Source: Acetobacteraceae bacterium (GTDB taxonomy: Bacteria > Pseudomonadota > Alphaproteobacteria > Acetobacterales > Acetobacteraceae). Taken from it: a stretch of DNA of 64,000 nt. This document shows, one piece after another, positions 53,736-62,946 of the stretch. Location of the stretch: assembly GCA_022842185.1 (NCBI GenBank), contig JALHQB010000014.1, positions 1-64,000 on the forward strand. The letters run 5' to 3'. The notes below the pieces were generated by a model. That model was not told where the DNA came from. It saw only the letters and a program-made list of their open reading frames with translations, and made no database searches. Position 1 is the first letter of the stretch. Each line of letters opens with the position of its first letter. The position numbers were made by a program, and so were the translations under genes.

Positions 53736-55097
53736 ATGTCCAAGAACGGAATGTCCCGGCGCAGCGTGCTGCGCAACGGGGCGGGGGTTCTCGCCGCGAC
53801 CGCGGTCGGCGCCCCGATGGTTCACGCGCAGGGCACTGCCGGCAGTCTGCGCTTCGCCTTCTGGGATCATTGGGTCCCGGGCAGCAACGACGCGCTAAAG
53901 CAACTCGCCACGCGATGGGGCGAGCAGAACCGCGTCAACATGACGCTCGACTTCATCAACACCACCGGCAATCAGTTGCAGCTGACCATCGCGGCACAGG
54001 CGCAGTCGCGCAGCGGCCATGACGGCATCAGCCTGCTGCCCTGGGATCCCGGCACCTATGCTGACCAGCTCGAACCCTGCGACGACGTGATGCAGCGGTT
54101 GACGGCGAAGTATGGCGCGGTGAACCCGGTGGCCGAATTCCTCGCCAAGCGCGGTGGCGCGTGGCGCGGCGTGCCGGCGACCTCCGGCACCCAGGCGAAG
54201 CCGGCCTGCGTGCGCGCGGATCTGCTGCAGCAGCATGCCGGCATCGACATCAAGGCGATGTGGCCGGCTGCCGACCGCGCCGGCCCGGGCGCCGAGAACT
54301 GGACCTGGGACACCTTCGCGACCGCCGCCGAGGCCTGCCACAAGGCCGGCGTGCCGTTCGGCCTGCCGATGGGTCAGTTCACCGACGCGGTCGATTGGGT
54401 CGGGGCGGTGTTCCTGTCCTATGGCGCGCGTGTCACGGACGAGCAGGGCAACCCGACCATCCGAAACAACGCGGAACTGCGCCAGGCGGTGGACTACCTG
54501 GTGAAGCTGTCGCGCTTCCTGCCGCCGGAAGTGTGGGCCTGGGACGATGCCTCGAACAACCGGGCGCTGATCTCGGGCCGTTCGGCGCTGATCTTCAACC
54601 CTCCTTCCGCCTGGGCCGTGGCCAAGCGCGACGCGCCGCAGGTGGCCGAGAATTGCTGGACCGTGCCGATGCCCGGTGGGCCGAAGGGCCGCTTCCTGGC
54701 CTACCTGCCCTATGTCACCGGCATCTGGTCCTTCGGGCGCAACAAGACCGCTGCGAAAGGGTTCCTGGAATTCATCACGCAGCGCGAGAATTGCGACTTC
54801 ATCTCGACCTTCGGCCAGGGCTACGACATCCCGCCCTTCCTCAGCATGTCCGACTTCAAGGTGTGGGAGACCGAGGGGCCGCCGGTGGGGACTATCTACA
54901 ACTACCCGCTGAAGGCACATCATCAAGCGACCTACTCGATCGCCTTCTCGCCGGCACCGCCGGAACTGGCGCAGCAGATGTACCTCCAGGCGCTGAACAC
55001 CAAGGTCGTCGCGCGCATCGCCCAGGGCAACGAGTCGATGGACGCGGCCCTCGGCTGGCTCGAACGCGAAATCATCAACATGCGCCGCGGCGGCTGA
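53736..55097 (+). CDS. Sugar-type (family 1) ABC transporter binding protein
   Basis: A 453-residue periplasmic binding protein of the MalE/UgpB cluster. A Tat-type signal peptide has SRRSVLRNG in the n-region followed by a hydrophobic stretch ending VHAQG. The mature protein shows LRFAFWDHWVPGSNDALKQLATRWGEQN, a long lobe with YADQLEPCDDVMQRL, and an ending MDAALGWLEREI. It is first in an SBP-permease-permease-ATPase operon. GGAGAG lies before the ATG. The bound sugar or polyol cannot be told from sequence. A hairpin follows it before the permease gene. Confidence 0.9.
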   Translation: MSKNGMSRRSVLRNGAGVLAATAVGAPMVHAQGTAGSLRFAFWDHWVPGSNDALKQLATRWGEQNRVNMTLDFINTTGNQLQLTIAAQAQSRSGHDGISLLPWDPGTYADQLEPCDDVMQRLTAKYGAVNPVAEFLAKRGGAWRGVPATSGTQAKPACVRADLLQQHAGIDIKAMWPAADRAGPGAENWTWDTFATAAEACHKAGVPFGLPMGQFTDAVDWVGAVFLSYGARVTDEQGNPTIRNNAELRQAVDYLVKLSRFLPPEVWAWDDASNNRALISGRSALIFNPPSAWAVAKRDAPQVAENCWTVPMPGGPKGRFLAYLPYVTGIWSFGRNKTAAKGFLEFITQRENCDFISTFGQGYDIPPFLSMSDFKVWETEGPPVGTIYNYPLKAHHQATYSIAFSPAPPELAQQMYLQALNTKVVARIAQGNESMDAALGWLEREIINMRRGG

Positions 55098-55103
55098 GCG
55101 ACG

Positions 55104-55130
55104 CGGCCCGGGGCGTCATGCCCCGGGCCG
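55104..55130 (+). terminator. Stem-loop between binding protein and permease genes
   Basis: CGGCCCGGGGC (55104-55114) and GCCCCGGGCCG (55120-55130) form an 11-base-pair stem with loop GTCAT and no T-run, seven bases after the binding protein stop. As between aapJ and aapQ, it probably protects or partly terminates the message so that the binding protein is made in excess. Confidence 0.7.
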
Positions 55131-55158
55131 GATCCGAGATTGCACGGAGGATTCTGGG

Positions 55159-56091
55159 ATGGCCGATGGTGGTGTCGCCACACTCCCGCGGGCGGTGGCG
55201 CCGGGTGGCGCCTCGCTGAAGCGATTCGCCAGGCGGCGCTCGACGATCGCCTTCCTGATGACGCTGCCGCTGATCGTGGTGATCGGCGGGCTGGTCGCGT
55301 GGCCGGCCGGATATGCAATGTATCTCTCGACCCTGAACCGCCGGATGACGAGCTTCATCGGGCTGGGCAATTTCGAGATCCTGCTCGATTCCGAAACCTT
55401 CCGGATGGTGATTTTCCAGTCGATGTTCTTCGCGATCACCGCGGTGATCCTGAAGGCGGGGATTGGCTTCTGGCTGGCGCATATGCTGCACCACATTCCC
55501 GCCAAGGGGCAGCGCAAGTGGCGCGGCATGCTGCTGGTGCCCTGGGTGATCCCGCCGGCGCTGTCCACGCTCGGCTGGTGGTGGATGTTCGAGCCGACCT
55601 ATTCCTCGATCAACTGGATCCTCAACATCTTTGCCGTGCCGTCGGTGCCGTGGCTCGGCGAACCGTGGTGGGCGCGGACCAGCGTCATCATCGTGAATGT
55701 GTGGTACGGCGCGCCCTTCTTCATGATCATGTACCTCGCCGCACTGAAATCGGTGCCCGAGCAATTGTATGAAGCGGCGCAGATCGACGGCGCCACATCC
55801 TGGCAGCGGCTGCGCTACGTGACGCTGCCGATGATGGCGAACATCATCTCGATCACCGTGCTGTTCAGCCTGATCGTCACCTTCGCGAATTACGACATCG
55901 TCCGCGTGCTGACCAATGGCGGGCCGCGCGACCTGACACATGTCTTCGCATCCTATGCGTTCCAGGTCGGCATCCTGGCGGGCAATATCCCGCGCGGCGC
56001 TGCGGTGTCGCTTTTCATGTTCCCCATCCTGGCGATCATCGCCTTCTTCGTGCTGCGCGGCGTCAATCGCCGGAACCGGGAGGAAGCGTGA
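55159..56091 (+). CDS. Sugar-type ABC transporter permease 1 (UgpA/MalF family)
   Basis: A 310-residue permease with six predicted helices and the coupling EAA loop: LKSVPEQLYEAAQIDGATSWQRLRYVTLPMMANIISITVLF. N-terminal basic residues precede the first helix (STIAFLMTLPLIVVIGGLVAWPAGYAMYLS). The length suits UgpA/LacF-type subunits rather than MalF, which has an extra large loop. GGAGGA precedes the ATG. The second permease begins within the stop region (GTGATG at 56088-56093). Confidence 0.92.
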   Translation: MADGGVATLPRAVAPGGASLKRFARRRSTIAFLMTLPLIVVIGGLVAWPAGYAMYLSTLNRRMTSFIGLGNFEILLDSETFRMVIFQSMFFAITAVILKAGIGFWLAHMLHHIPAKGQRKWRGMLLVPWVIPPALSTLGWWWMFEPTYSSINWILNIFAVPSVPWLGEPWWARTSVIIVNVWYGAPFFMIMYLAALKSVPEQLYEAAQIDGATSWQRLRYVTLPMMANIISITVLFSLIVTFANYDIVRVLTNGGPRDLTHVFASYAFQVGILAGNIPRGAAVSLFMFPILAIIAFFVLRGVNRRNREEA

Positions 56092-56984
56092 TGTCCGCAA
56101 CGACGGTGCCGGTCCGGCAGGGTATCTACCACAAGGCCGGCAGCCTCCGGCGGGAACGCCGCTGGGCACTGATCACGGCCTATATCTCGCTGATCGTGGC
56201 AGCGATCATCATGCTCGCCCCACCGGTCTACATGCTGCTCACCAGTCTCAAGACCAGCGCGGAGGTGGCCGACCAGTCCGGCTCGCCCTGGTGGGTGCGC
56301 GATCCGACACTGGAGAATTATTCGGCGCTGCTGACCAACCGGATGTTCATCGACTTCTTCCTGAACAGCGCGAAGGTCACCATCCTGGTGGTGGCGATCA
56401 CCATGGTGATCTCGGTCCTCGCGGCCTTCGCGCTGGGGCGGATGCGGTTCTGGGGCAGCCAGATGCTGGCGACCGGCGTGTTCCTCACCTATCTCGTGCC
56501 CGACACGCTGCTGTTCATCCCGTTGTACCAGATCGTCGGCGGGCTCGGGCTGCTCGACAGCGCCTGGGGGCTGGTGTTGGTCTATCCGACGCTGACGGTG
56601 CCCTTCTGCACCTGGATCATGATCGGCTACTTCGCTTCCATTCCGAAGGAGTTGGATGAGGCGGCGCTGATCGACGGCGCAAACTGGATGCAGATGCTGT
56701 GGAAGATCTTCATCCCCGTGGCGCTGCCCGGCATCATCGCCGCGACGATCTTCGCCTTCACCGTGTCCTGGGCGGCCTTCGTCTATCCGACAGCCTTCAT
56801 CACCACACCGTCCGAGATGCCGATGACGATCGGCGTCGTCTCGCAGCTGATCCGCGGCGATACCTTCGCTTGGGGGCAGCTGATGGCGGGCGCGCTGCTG
56901 GCGGCACTGCCGCCGGTCGTCATCTACGCCTTCCTGATGGACTACTACATCGCCGGGCTGACCGCCGGCGCCACGAAAGGGTAG
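56091..56984 (+). CDS. Sugar-type ABC transporter permease 2 (UgpE/MalG family)
   Basis: A 297-residue permease with six helices. N-terminal VPVRQGIYHKAGSLRRERRWALITAYISLIVAAIIMLAPPVYMLLTSLKTSAEV and the EAA loop FASIPKELDEAALIDGANWMQMLWKIFIPVALPGIIAATIFAF are typical. The ATG at 56091 shares one base with the preceding stop, and AGGAAG lies before it; a GTG at 56088 adds one Met. An intervening ~50 bases separate it from the ATPase gene, in the same operon. Confidence 0.92.
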   Translation: MSATTVPVRQGIYHKAGSLRRERRWALITAYISLIVAAIIMLAPPVYMLLTSLKTSAEVADQSGSPWWVRDPTLENYSALLTNRMFIDFFLNSAKVTILVVAITMVISVLAAFALGRMRFWGSQMLATGVFLTYLVPDTLLFIPLYQIVGGLGLLDSAWGLVLVYPTLTVPFCTWIMIGYFASIPKELDEAALIDGANWMQMLWKIFIPVALPGIIAATIFAFTVSWAAFVYPTAFITTPSEMPMTIGVVSQLIRGDTFAWGQLMAGALLAALPPVVIYAFLMDYYIAGLTAGATKG

Positions 56985-57038
56985 CCGCCCGATCGCCGCA
57001 GCGCGCGGATCGGCCGGCTTCAACAATAGGGACCACAC

Positions 57039-58139
57039 ATGGCTGAGGTTTCACTTCGCAAGATCGTCAAGGCCTATGAAGGCGACGTGCAGGCGGTCAA
57101 AGGCATCGACCTTGAAATCGCCGACCACGAATTCGTCGTGTTGGTCGGCCCTTCGGGTTGCGGAAAATCCACCACCCTGCGGATGATCGCGGGGCTGGAG
57201 GAGATCACCAGCGGCGACATCGCGATCGGCGGCACGGTGGTGAACGACATCCCGCCGCGCGATCGCGACATCGCCATGGTGTTCCAGAACTACGCGCTGT
57301 ATCCGCACATGTCGGTGTACGACAACATGGCCTTCGGCCTGACGCTGCGGAAATTCCCCAAGGCCGAGATCGACAAGCGCGTGACCGAGGCCGCGCGCAT
57401 CCTCGACATCACGCCCCTGCTCGCCCGCAAGCCCAAGGCATTGTCGGGTGGCCAGCGGCAACGCGTGGCGATGGGCCGCGCCATCGTGCGCGACCCCAAG
57501 GTGTTCCTGTTCGACGAACCGCTGTCGAACCTGGATGCCAAGCTGCGCGTGCAGATGCGCACCGAGATCAAGAAGGTGCACCAGACCGTCAACACCACCA
57601 CCATCTACGTCACCCACGACCAGGTGGAGGCGATGACGCTGGCGGACCGCGTGGTGGTGATGAACCACGGCATCATCGAACAGGTCGGCCCGCCGCAGGA
57701 ACTGTACCACCATCCCGCGACCCGCTTCGTCGCCGGGTTCATCGGCAGCCCCGCGATGAACTTCATCCCTGCGAAGCTGGAGGAAGCCTCCGGCGCGCTT
57801 CGCGTGGTGCTGTCCAACGGCACCACGCTGGACGTGCCGGAAGCCCGCACCGCGCGATACCGCGCCCATGCCGGCAAGCCGGTGCTGTTCGGCATCCGCC
57901 CCGAACACCTGACGGACGACAAGCCGACCGACAAGACCAACCCAGCACCGATGATCCTGACGCCCGAAGTGATCGAGCCGATGGGCATGGAGACGCTGGC
58001 GCATTTCAAACTGGACGGCGCCGAGATCTCCGCCCGGCTTGACCCCGCGACGCCCGCATCGGTGGGCCAGCCCTTGCGCCTGATCGCGCACATGGATCAG
58101 ATGCACCTCATCGATCCGAGCAATGACAAGGTGTTGTAG
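57039..58139 (+). CDS. Sugar-type ABC transporter ATPase (UgpC/MalK family)
   Basis: A 366-residue ATPase. Walker A is [14 protein letters not shown] near 37-50, Q-loop [20 protein letters not shown], signature [40 protein letters not shown] with Walker B, and switch THDQVEAM. The C-terminal ~130 residues are an OB-type regulatory domain with [13 protein letters not shown] and FGIRPEHL, as in MalK/UgpC. In that fold this domain mediates regulation, and in UgpC-like proteins it also binds signals. The SDR gene begins one base after its stop. Confidence 0.93.
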   Translation: MAEVSLRKIVKAYEGDVQAVKGIDLEIADHEFVVLVGPSGCGKSTTLRMIAGLEEITSGDIAIGGTVVNDIPPRDRDIAMVFQNYALYPHMSVYDNMAFGLTLRKFPKAEIDKRVTEAARILDITPLLARKPKALSGGQRQRVAMGRAIVRDPKVFLFDEPLSNLDAKLRVQMRTEIKKVHQTVNTTTIYVTHDQVEAMTLADRVVVMNHGIIEQVGPPQELYHHPATRFVAGFIGSPAMNFIPAKLEEASGALRVVLSNGTTLDVPEARTARYRAHAGKPVLFGIRPEHLTDDKPTDKTNPAPMILTPEVIEPMGMETLAHFKLDGAEISARLDPATPASVGQPLRLIAHMDQMHLIDPSNDKVL

Positions 58140-58898
58140 ATGAAGCGTCTGGAAGGAAAGTCCGCCTGGGTTACGGGGGCGGGCAGCGGCATCGGCCGCG
58201 CCATCGCGATCGCCTTCGCGGCTGAGGGCGCGAAGGTCGCGCTGACCGGCCGGCGCGTCGGTCCGCTGGAGGAAACGGCGAAGATGATCGGCGATGCCGC
58301 CATCGTCGTCCCCGCCGACCTGACCGATGCGGCGCTGGTGTCCGCCGCGCTGGCGAAAGTGGAGAGCAGCATCGGCGGGCCGGACATCCTGGTGAACAAT
58401 GCCGGCGTGAACCTGCCCAAGCGTTACATGCACCAGCTGACGCCGGAATCGATCCGGACGCTGGTGGATGGCAACCTGACCGCGCCGTTCATGACCTCCA
58501 TCGCCGTCCTGCCGGGGATGCGCAAGCGCGGCGGCGGGATGCTGATCCAGATCGCATCCATGGCGGGGAAGGGCATCTCCTTCCTGTCCGGACCTGGCTA
58601 CACCGCCGCGAAGCACGGCTTCGTCGCGCTGTCGCAGTCCATCAATCAGGAGAACGGGATCCACAACATCCGGTCCTGCTGCATCTGCCCGGGCGAAGTC
58701 GCCACCGACATCCTGAAGAACCGCCCCGAACCCGTGCCGCAGGAAGACATCGAGCGCCTGCTGCAGGCCGAGGACCTGGCCGCCATGGCGCTGTTCGCGG
58801 CCACGATGCCGGAACGGGTGAACATCACCGAGATGCTCGTGGTGCCGACATACATGCGGCTGCTGGCGCCCGCCGCGCGCAAGGTTGCGGCGATGTAG
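58140..58898 (+). CDS. SDR-family oxidoreductase in the ABC-importer operon
   Basis: A 252-residue classical short-chain dehydrogenase. The cofactor motif is TGAGSGIG (~12-19). TGRR after beta-2 suggests NADP(H) is possible, and DLTDAALV and NNAGVNLP follow. Catalytic Ser is in IASMAG, Tyr and Lys in GYTAAKH. It starts one base after the ATPase stop. It probably oxidises or reduces a hydroxyl group of the imported compound. The C-terminal extension (LVVPTYMRLLAPAARKVAAM) replaces the usual GG ending. Confidence 0.88.
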   Translation: MKRLEGKSAWVTGAGSGIGRAIAIAFAAEGAKVALTGRRVGPLEETAKMIGDAAIVVPADLTDAALVSAALAKVESSIGGPDILVNNAGVNLPKRYMHQLTPESIRTLVDGNLTAPFMTSIAVLPGMRKRGGGMLIQIASMAGKGISFLSGPGYTAAKHGFVALSQSINQENGIHNIRSCCICPGEVATDILKNRPEPVPQEDIERLLQAEDLAAMALFAATMPERVNITEMLVVPTYMRLLAPAARKVAAM

Positions 58899-58903
58899 CA
58901 AGG

Positions 58904-58926
58904 TTGGGGGAGATGAACTCCCCCAA
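58904..58926 (+). terminator. Stem-loop after the SDR gene
   Basis: TTGGGGGAG (58904-58912) and CTCCCCCAA (58918-58926) pair around loop ATGAA, six bases after the SDR stop. The next bases are ACCCCCTCCTTCTTTTGTC, a mixed pyrimidine tail, so partial termination between the SDR and the next gene is possible. Confidence 0.5.
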
Positions 58927-59020
58927 ACCCCCTCCTTCTTTTGTCACTTGGCGACAATCGGAAAACGGAGGGGGATCGGGGGCGTTCTCTCCCCGCGCTT
59001 TCTTTCTTCAGGACATTCCC

Positions 59021-60100
59021 ATGGACATGCACCACATCCCCGTCCCCGCGCTGACCGCGCTTGTGCGGGACGTTTTCGTCGCCGCCGGCTGCGACACCGC
59101 GGAATCCAACCGTATCGCCACGCATCTGGTCGGCGCGAACCTCGCCGGCCATGACAGCCACGGCGTGGTGCGTGTGCCGCGCTATGTCGAATGGCTGCAG
59201 GCGGGCCACGTCCTGAAGGATCAGACGGCCGACATCGTCACCGATGGCGGGTCCTTCGCCGTGCTCGACGGCAAGTGGGGCTTCGGCCAGACCGTGGCAC
59301 CGCAGGCGGTGGCGCTCGGCATTAAGCGCGCGCAGGAGAACGGCGTCTGCATCACCGCACTTCGCAATGCCGGCCATATCGGGCGTGTCGGTGACTACGC
59401 CGAACAGGCGATCGCGGCGGGGCTCATCTCCATCCACTTCGTCAACGTCGCGGGCAGCGTTCTCGTCGCGCCGTTCGGTGGCGTGGAGCGGCGGTTCTCC
59501 ACCAACCCCGTCGCCATCGGCGTCCCGCTGCCGGGCCGGCCGCTGGTGCTGGACTTCGCGACATCGCTGGTCGCGGAAGGCAAGGTGTTGGTCGCTTCCT
59601 CCGGCGGCAAGAAGCTGCCGGCGGGCGCGTTGATCGAGGCTGACGGCACGCTGTCCACCGACCCGCACACCCTCTACGGCCCATACGACGCCGTCGGGCC
59701 GCGCAACCCTTCGAACGGCACGGGCGCGATCCGTGCCTTCGGCGAACACAAGGGTTCGGGCCTTTCCTTCATGTGCGAAATGTTGGCGGGCTGCCTGACG
59801 GCGGGCGGCACCTCCGGCCCGATCAATGAACGCGGGCGCATCGCCAACGGAATGCTGTCGATCTTCCTGTCGCCCAAGCATTTCGGCACCCAGGCGGAAT
59901 TTGAGGCGATGGGCCTGCGCTACGCCGAATGGATCAGCGAGACGCGCCCGGCCAACCCCGCTGAACCCGTGCTGCTGCCCGGCGACCCGGAGAACCAGCG
60001 CCGCGCCGATCGCAACGCCAATGGCGTGCCGCTGCCGGCGGAAACCTGGTCGAACATCCTGGCGACGGCGACACGGCTCGGCGTGAAGAGCCCCGTCTAG
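59021..60100 (+). CDS. Ldh2-family malate/lactate-type dehydrogenase
   Basis: A 359-residue NAD(P)-dependent dehydrogenase of the malate/L-lactate/ureidoglycolate/sulfolactate (Ldh2) family, which is unrelated to classical lactate dehydrogenases. Hallmarks: HLVGANLAGHDSHGVVRVPRYVEWLQAG, NAGHIGRVGDYAEQA with the catalytic His, RRFSTNPVAIGVPLPGRPLVLDFATS and EHKGSGLSFMCEMLAG. It oxidises a 2-hydroxyacid to the 2-oxoacid. The start at 59021 was chosen because AGGA lies 8 bases upstream and the upstream region is repeat-like. A strong hairpin lies downstream, towards the convergent DUF1932 gene. Confidence 0.9.
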   Translation: MDMHHIPVPALTALVRDVFVAAGCDTAESNRIATHLVGANLAGHDSHGVVRVPRYVEWLQAGHVLKDQTADIVTDGGSFAVLDGKWGFGQTVAPQAVALGIKRAQENGVCITALRNAGHIGRVGDYAEQAIAAGLISIHFVNVAGSVLVAPFGGVERRFSTNPVAIGVPLPGRPLVLDFATSLVAEGKVLVASSGGKKLPAGALIEADGTLSTDPHTLYGPYDAVGPRNPSNGTGAIRAFGEHKGSGLSFMCEMLAGCLTAGGTSGPINERGRIANGMLSIFLSPKHFGTQAEFEAMGLRYAEWISETRPANPAEPVLLPGDPENQRRADRNANGVPLPAETWSNILATATRLGVKSPV

Positions 60101-60103
60101 AGC

Positions 60104-60164
60104 AGATCGCCCCTGATTGGCCTCGGTCAGGGGCGTGACGGTGCTCGCTCAAACAAGGGCGTAG
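60104..60164. repeat. Family B palindromic repeat, copy B6
   Basis: GATCGCCCCTGATTGGCCTCGGTCAGGGGCG followed by the tail GTGACGGTGCTCGCTCAAACAAGGGCGTAGAGC. It sits between the convergent Ldh2 and DUF1932 genes and abuts a separate hairpin at 60165-60200. Confidence 0.8.
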
Positions 60165-60200
60165 AGCGGCTTGCGCCAGGACACTCTGGCGCAAACCGCT
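60165..60200. terminator. Strong hairpin between convergent Ldh2 and DUF1932 genes
   Basis: AGCGGC-TTGCGCCAG (60165-60179) pairs with CTGGCGCAA-ACCGCT (60186-60200) around loop GACACT, 14 pairs with one C-A mismatch, followed by TTA. It begins right after family B copy B6 and ends at the stop codon of the minus-strand gene, so it can end both transcripts. Confidence 0.72.
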
Positions 60201-61043
60201 TTAGCGGTTATCCAGGAAGGCGCGCAGCGCGGCGATATCATCCGCGCTGCCGTCATCCGCCAGCCGCGCGTAGAAGGCGGCGGCACCCTGGTAGATTGCG
60301 GCCGCGCCGGCATCATCGCGCGTGAAGTCGGCGATTTCCTCCATCTCGCCGGTCCAGCGATAGGCCTTGTCGTACATGCTGGGCACCATGCGCGCGAACC
60401 AGGCGGTCAGCGCCGGTTGGCTCGACGACAGTTCGGCCCGCAGCGCGTCCGCGGCCCCCGCGCGCGTGGCCGCCAGCATCATCGCGGACCCGATCGCCAC
60501 CAGCCCCTTGGTGATGCCGGCGTAGGACATCTTGAGCGCAGAGGCCGCGCCGATGGGGCCTTCGATCACGCGAAGGTCGATGCCCCGGCCATCGAGCAGG
60601 ATGGCCAACGCACCCGCACGAACGCCGGAGGCATAGATCACCGGCCCCGCATAGCCCTCACGCGGCGGCCCACCAATGATTCCGGCGTCGACCACGCGAA
60701 GCCCATGGCCGCCCAAGACCGCCGCGACGCGCCCCATTGTCGCGGGGCTGATCGCGTTGCAATCCACATAGATCGGCGACGCCGGTGCGTCGGCGAATAT
60801 CGGTGCCAACCGTTCTGCCGTCGCCACGGCCTCTGACGGCGGCAGGATGGACAGGAATGCGTCCGCGCCCGCCAAGGCCGCCTCCGGCACGGCCTGCATC
60901 CCCGCCTTCGCAGCGCGCGCCGCGCTGGCCGCGCTGCGCCCCTCCACACTGGTCAGCACCGTGACGCCATGCGCGACCAGCCGCGCGGCCACGCCCGCAC
61001 CCATCGCGCCCTGCGCGAGTATCGCTATCACCGGGTCCCGCAT
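60201..61043 (-). CDS. 6-phosphogluconate-dehydrogenase-like NAD-binding protein (DUF1932 C-terminus)
   Basis: A 280-residue protein. The Rossmann domain (~1-150) has GAMGAGVAARLVAHGVTVLT at the start, and SILPPSEAVATAERLAP plus VDCNAISPATMGRVAAVL are family marks of 3-hydroxyacid-dehydrogenase-like proteins. A DUF1932-type C-terminal domain (~190-270) contains ALKMSYAGITKGLVAIGSAMML, which carries the catalytic Lys. It may act on a 3-hydroxyacid or tartronate-like compound. It faces the Ldh2 gene at its 3' end and is divergent from the TauD-type operon (215 bases), a likely shared promoter area. Regulators are absent locally. Confidence 0.83.
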   Translation of the reverse strand: MRDPVIAILAQGAMGAGVAARLVAHGVTVLTSVEGRSAASAARAAKAGMQAVPEAALAGADAFLSILPPSEAVATAERLAPIFADAPASPIYVDCNAISPATMGRVAAVLGGHGLRVVDAGIIGGPPREGYAGPVIYASGVRAGALAILLDGRGIDLRVIEGPIGAASALKMSYAGITKGLVAIGSAMMLAATRAGAADALRAELSSSQPALTAWFARMVPSMYDKAYRWTGEMEEIADFTRDDAGAAAIYQGAAAFYARLADDGSADDIAALRAFLDNR

Positions 61044-61257
61044 CGCGCTGTCCTCCTTGCCGATCGATCAGCCTGGACCCGTCGCGGCACCGCGCCAATC
61101 CCGCGCGCCGATTTGCCGGACCCATGGCCCGGGTCTAACGTCTCGGACACCGGGGCCTCGATGCTCCGGGGGGAAGGAATGATCCGCTGTCCATCACGCG
61201 CCGACGCGCGACGGGCGGCACGTTCCGTCCCGCTGAGGCAGGAAAGGAACGATCCGC

Positions 61258-62157
61258 ATGCCCACCATCACCCCCAGCGGCGACGTGCTCGAAGCGCGCG
61301 TCACCGATATCGACCTGTCCAAGCCAATGAGCGCGACGGATTTCGCGACCATCCTGCGCGCGCTCGGCCAGCATGGCATCCTGTGCTTCCCGAACCAACT
61401 CCTGGAACCCGCCGCGCTGCGGGACTTCTCGCTGCGCTTCGGGTCCATCCAGACCTCGCTGTCGGGCAAGTTCCAGGACCCGGAGATCCCGGAAGTCGGC
61501 ATCCTGTCGAACATCCTGTTGGATGGTAAGCCGATCGGCCTGGCCGATGCCGGGCAGGATTGGCACACCGACATGTCCTATCGCGACACGATGGGTTTCG
61601 TGAATGTGCTGAACGCGCATCGCGTGCCGCGGCGCGACGGCAAGGTGCTGGGCAATACCGTCTTCGCCAACATGCATGCGGCCTATGACGCGCTGGACCC
61701 AGCGCTGAAGAAGAAGCTGGAAAACGCCACCGCGACCCACGACTTCAACAAATTCTGGGACATGATGGTCAAGCGTGGCACCGCCAACCGCAAGCCGCTG
61801 ACGCCCGAGGAACGCGCCAAACGCCCGCCCTCGGTGCATCCGGTGTTCCTGACGCATCCGATCACCGGCCGGAAGGTGCTGTACTGCAACCCTGGCTATG
61901 CCATCCGCATCAATGAACTGGATGAGGCCGAGAGCGATCGCGTGCTGGAGATCTTGTTCGAGCACCAGCTGCAGGACCGCTTCCTGCACACCCATCAATG
62001 GTCCGAGGGCGACCTGCTGATCTGGGACAATATCGGTACGCTGCACAACGCGATCCCCGATTACGGCCCGAACGAACACCGGCTGATGAAGCGCTGCCAG
62101 GTGATGGCGGACAAGGTGTTTCAGCCGGCCTTCATCCAGCAGGCACTGGCCGCCTGA
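61258..62157 (+). CDS. TauD/TfdA-family 2-oxoglutarate-dependent dioxygenase
   Basis: A 299-residue Fe(II)/2-oxoglutarate dioxygenase. The facial triad has H103 and D105 in DWHTDMSY and the distal His in GTLHNAIPDYGPNEHRLMKRC (near 265), with the co-substrate Arg nearby. The N-terminal GILCFPNQLLEPAALRDFSLRFG is family-typical. TauD and TfdA hydroxylate sulfonates, phenoxyacetates or other acidic compounds next to a heteroatom, leading to release of an aldehyde or keto product. GGAAAGGAAC lies 8 bases before the ATG. Its stop overlaps the FAH gene start (TGATG). Confidence 0.9.
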   Translation: MPTITPSGDVLEARVTDIDLSKPMSATDFATILRALGQHGILCFPNQLLEPAALRDFSLRFGSIQTSLSGKFQDPEIPEVGILSNILLDGKPIGLADAGQDWHTDMSYRDTMGFVNVLNAHRVPRRDGKVLGNTVFANMHAAYDALDPALKKKLENATATHDFNKFWDMMVKRGTANRKPLTPEERAKRPPSVHPVFLTHPITGRKVLYCNPGYAIRINELDEAESDRVLEILFEHQLQDRFLHTHQWSEGDLLIWDNIGTLHNAIPDYGPNEHRLMKRCQVMADKVFQPAFIQQALAA

Positions 62158-62942
62158 TGCGCTGGATCCGCTTCACGGCCGAAGGCCGCACCGCCTACGG
62201 CATCCTGGAAGGTGATCGCATCGCGGAAGTCGCGGGCGATCCCTTCCGCGGCTACGAGACCACGCCGCGAAAACACGATCTTGCGACCGTGAAGATCGAA
62301 GTGCCCGTCATCCCGCCGACCTTCTACGCGGCGGGGCTGAACTATGTCGAACACGTCAAGGAAGGTGCGGCCCGGCGCGGCGAGACACCTAACATCCCGA
62401 CCAAGCCGGATATGGGCTATCGCGCCGCCAATGCGCTGATTGCCCATGGCGAGACGGTCATCATCCCCGCCGATGCCACCGAGAAGGTGCATTACGAAGG
62501 TGAACTCGTCGCCGTGGTCGGCAAGAAAGCGAAGAACCTGACGGAGGAGAACGCACTCTCCTGTCTGCTTGGCTGGACCATCGGCAATGATGTCAGCGAA
62601 CGCAGCTGGCAGAAGGCCGACCGGACCTTCTGGCGCGCCAAGAACTCCGACACCTTCAAGCCGATGGGGCCGTGGATCGAAACCGATTTCGACCTGGACG
62701 CCGCGGTTACTACCGTGCGGCTGAATGGCGAGATTCGAACGCAGTACCACACCAACCATATGCTGTTCGGCGTGGCGAAGTTCATCGCCACCATGACGAA
62801 GAACATCACGCTGCATCCGGGCGACATCATCTGGATGGGCACCGATGGCGTCTCGCCCGACCTCGTCTCCGGCGATGTGGTGGATGTCGAGATCACCGGC
62901 ATCGGCCATCTGACCAACAATTTCATCCGCGAAGGCGCGTAA
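62157..62942 (+). CDS. Fumarylacetoacetate-hydrolase (FAH) family protein
   Basis: A 261-residue FAH-family enzyme, which hydrolyses or decarboxylates acylpyruvate-like and ring-cleavage compounds. Metal-binding residues are in VHYEGELVAVVG (Glu-x-Glu) and a further Asp/Glu in GNDVSERSWQKADRTFWRAKNSDTFKPMGPWI; the ending GDIIWMGTDGVSPDLVSGDVVDVEITGIGHLTN is characteristic. It starts within the dioxygenase stop codon and its stop is four bases before the Ldh2 gene start, so these three genes form one translation-coupled unit. The exact acid is unknown; C-C cleavage and hydratase activities are both known in the family. Confidence 0.9.
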   Translation: MRWIRFTAEGRTAYGILEGDRIAEVAGDPFRGYETTPRKHDLATVKIEVPVIPPTFYAAGLNYVEHVKEGAARRGETPNIPTKPDMGYRAANALIAHGETVIIPADATEKVHYEGELVAVVGKKAKNLTEENALSCLLGWTIGNDVSERSWQKADRTFWRAKNSDTFKPMGPWIETDFDLDAAVTTVRLNGEIRTQYHTNHMLFGVAKFIATMTKNITLHPGDIIWMGTDGVSPDLVSGDVVDVEITGIGHLTNNFIREGA

Positions 62943-62946
62943 TCCC

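Noticed and set aside
57051-58901. 616-codon minus-strand frame opposite the UgpC-type ATPase and SDR genes
   Set aside because: It spans two overlapping well-defined genes and has His/Gln-rich shadow composition with no recognisable fold.
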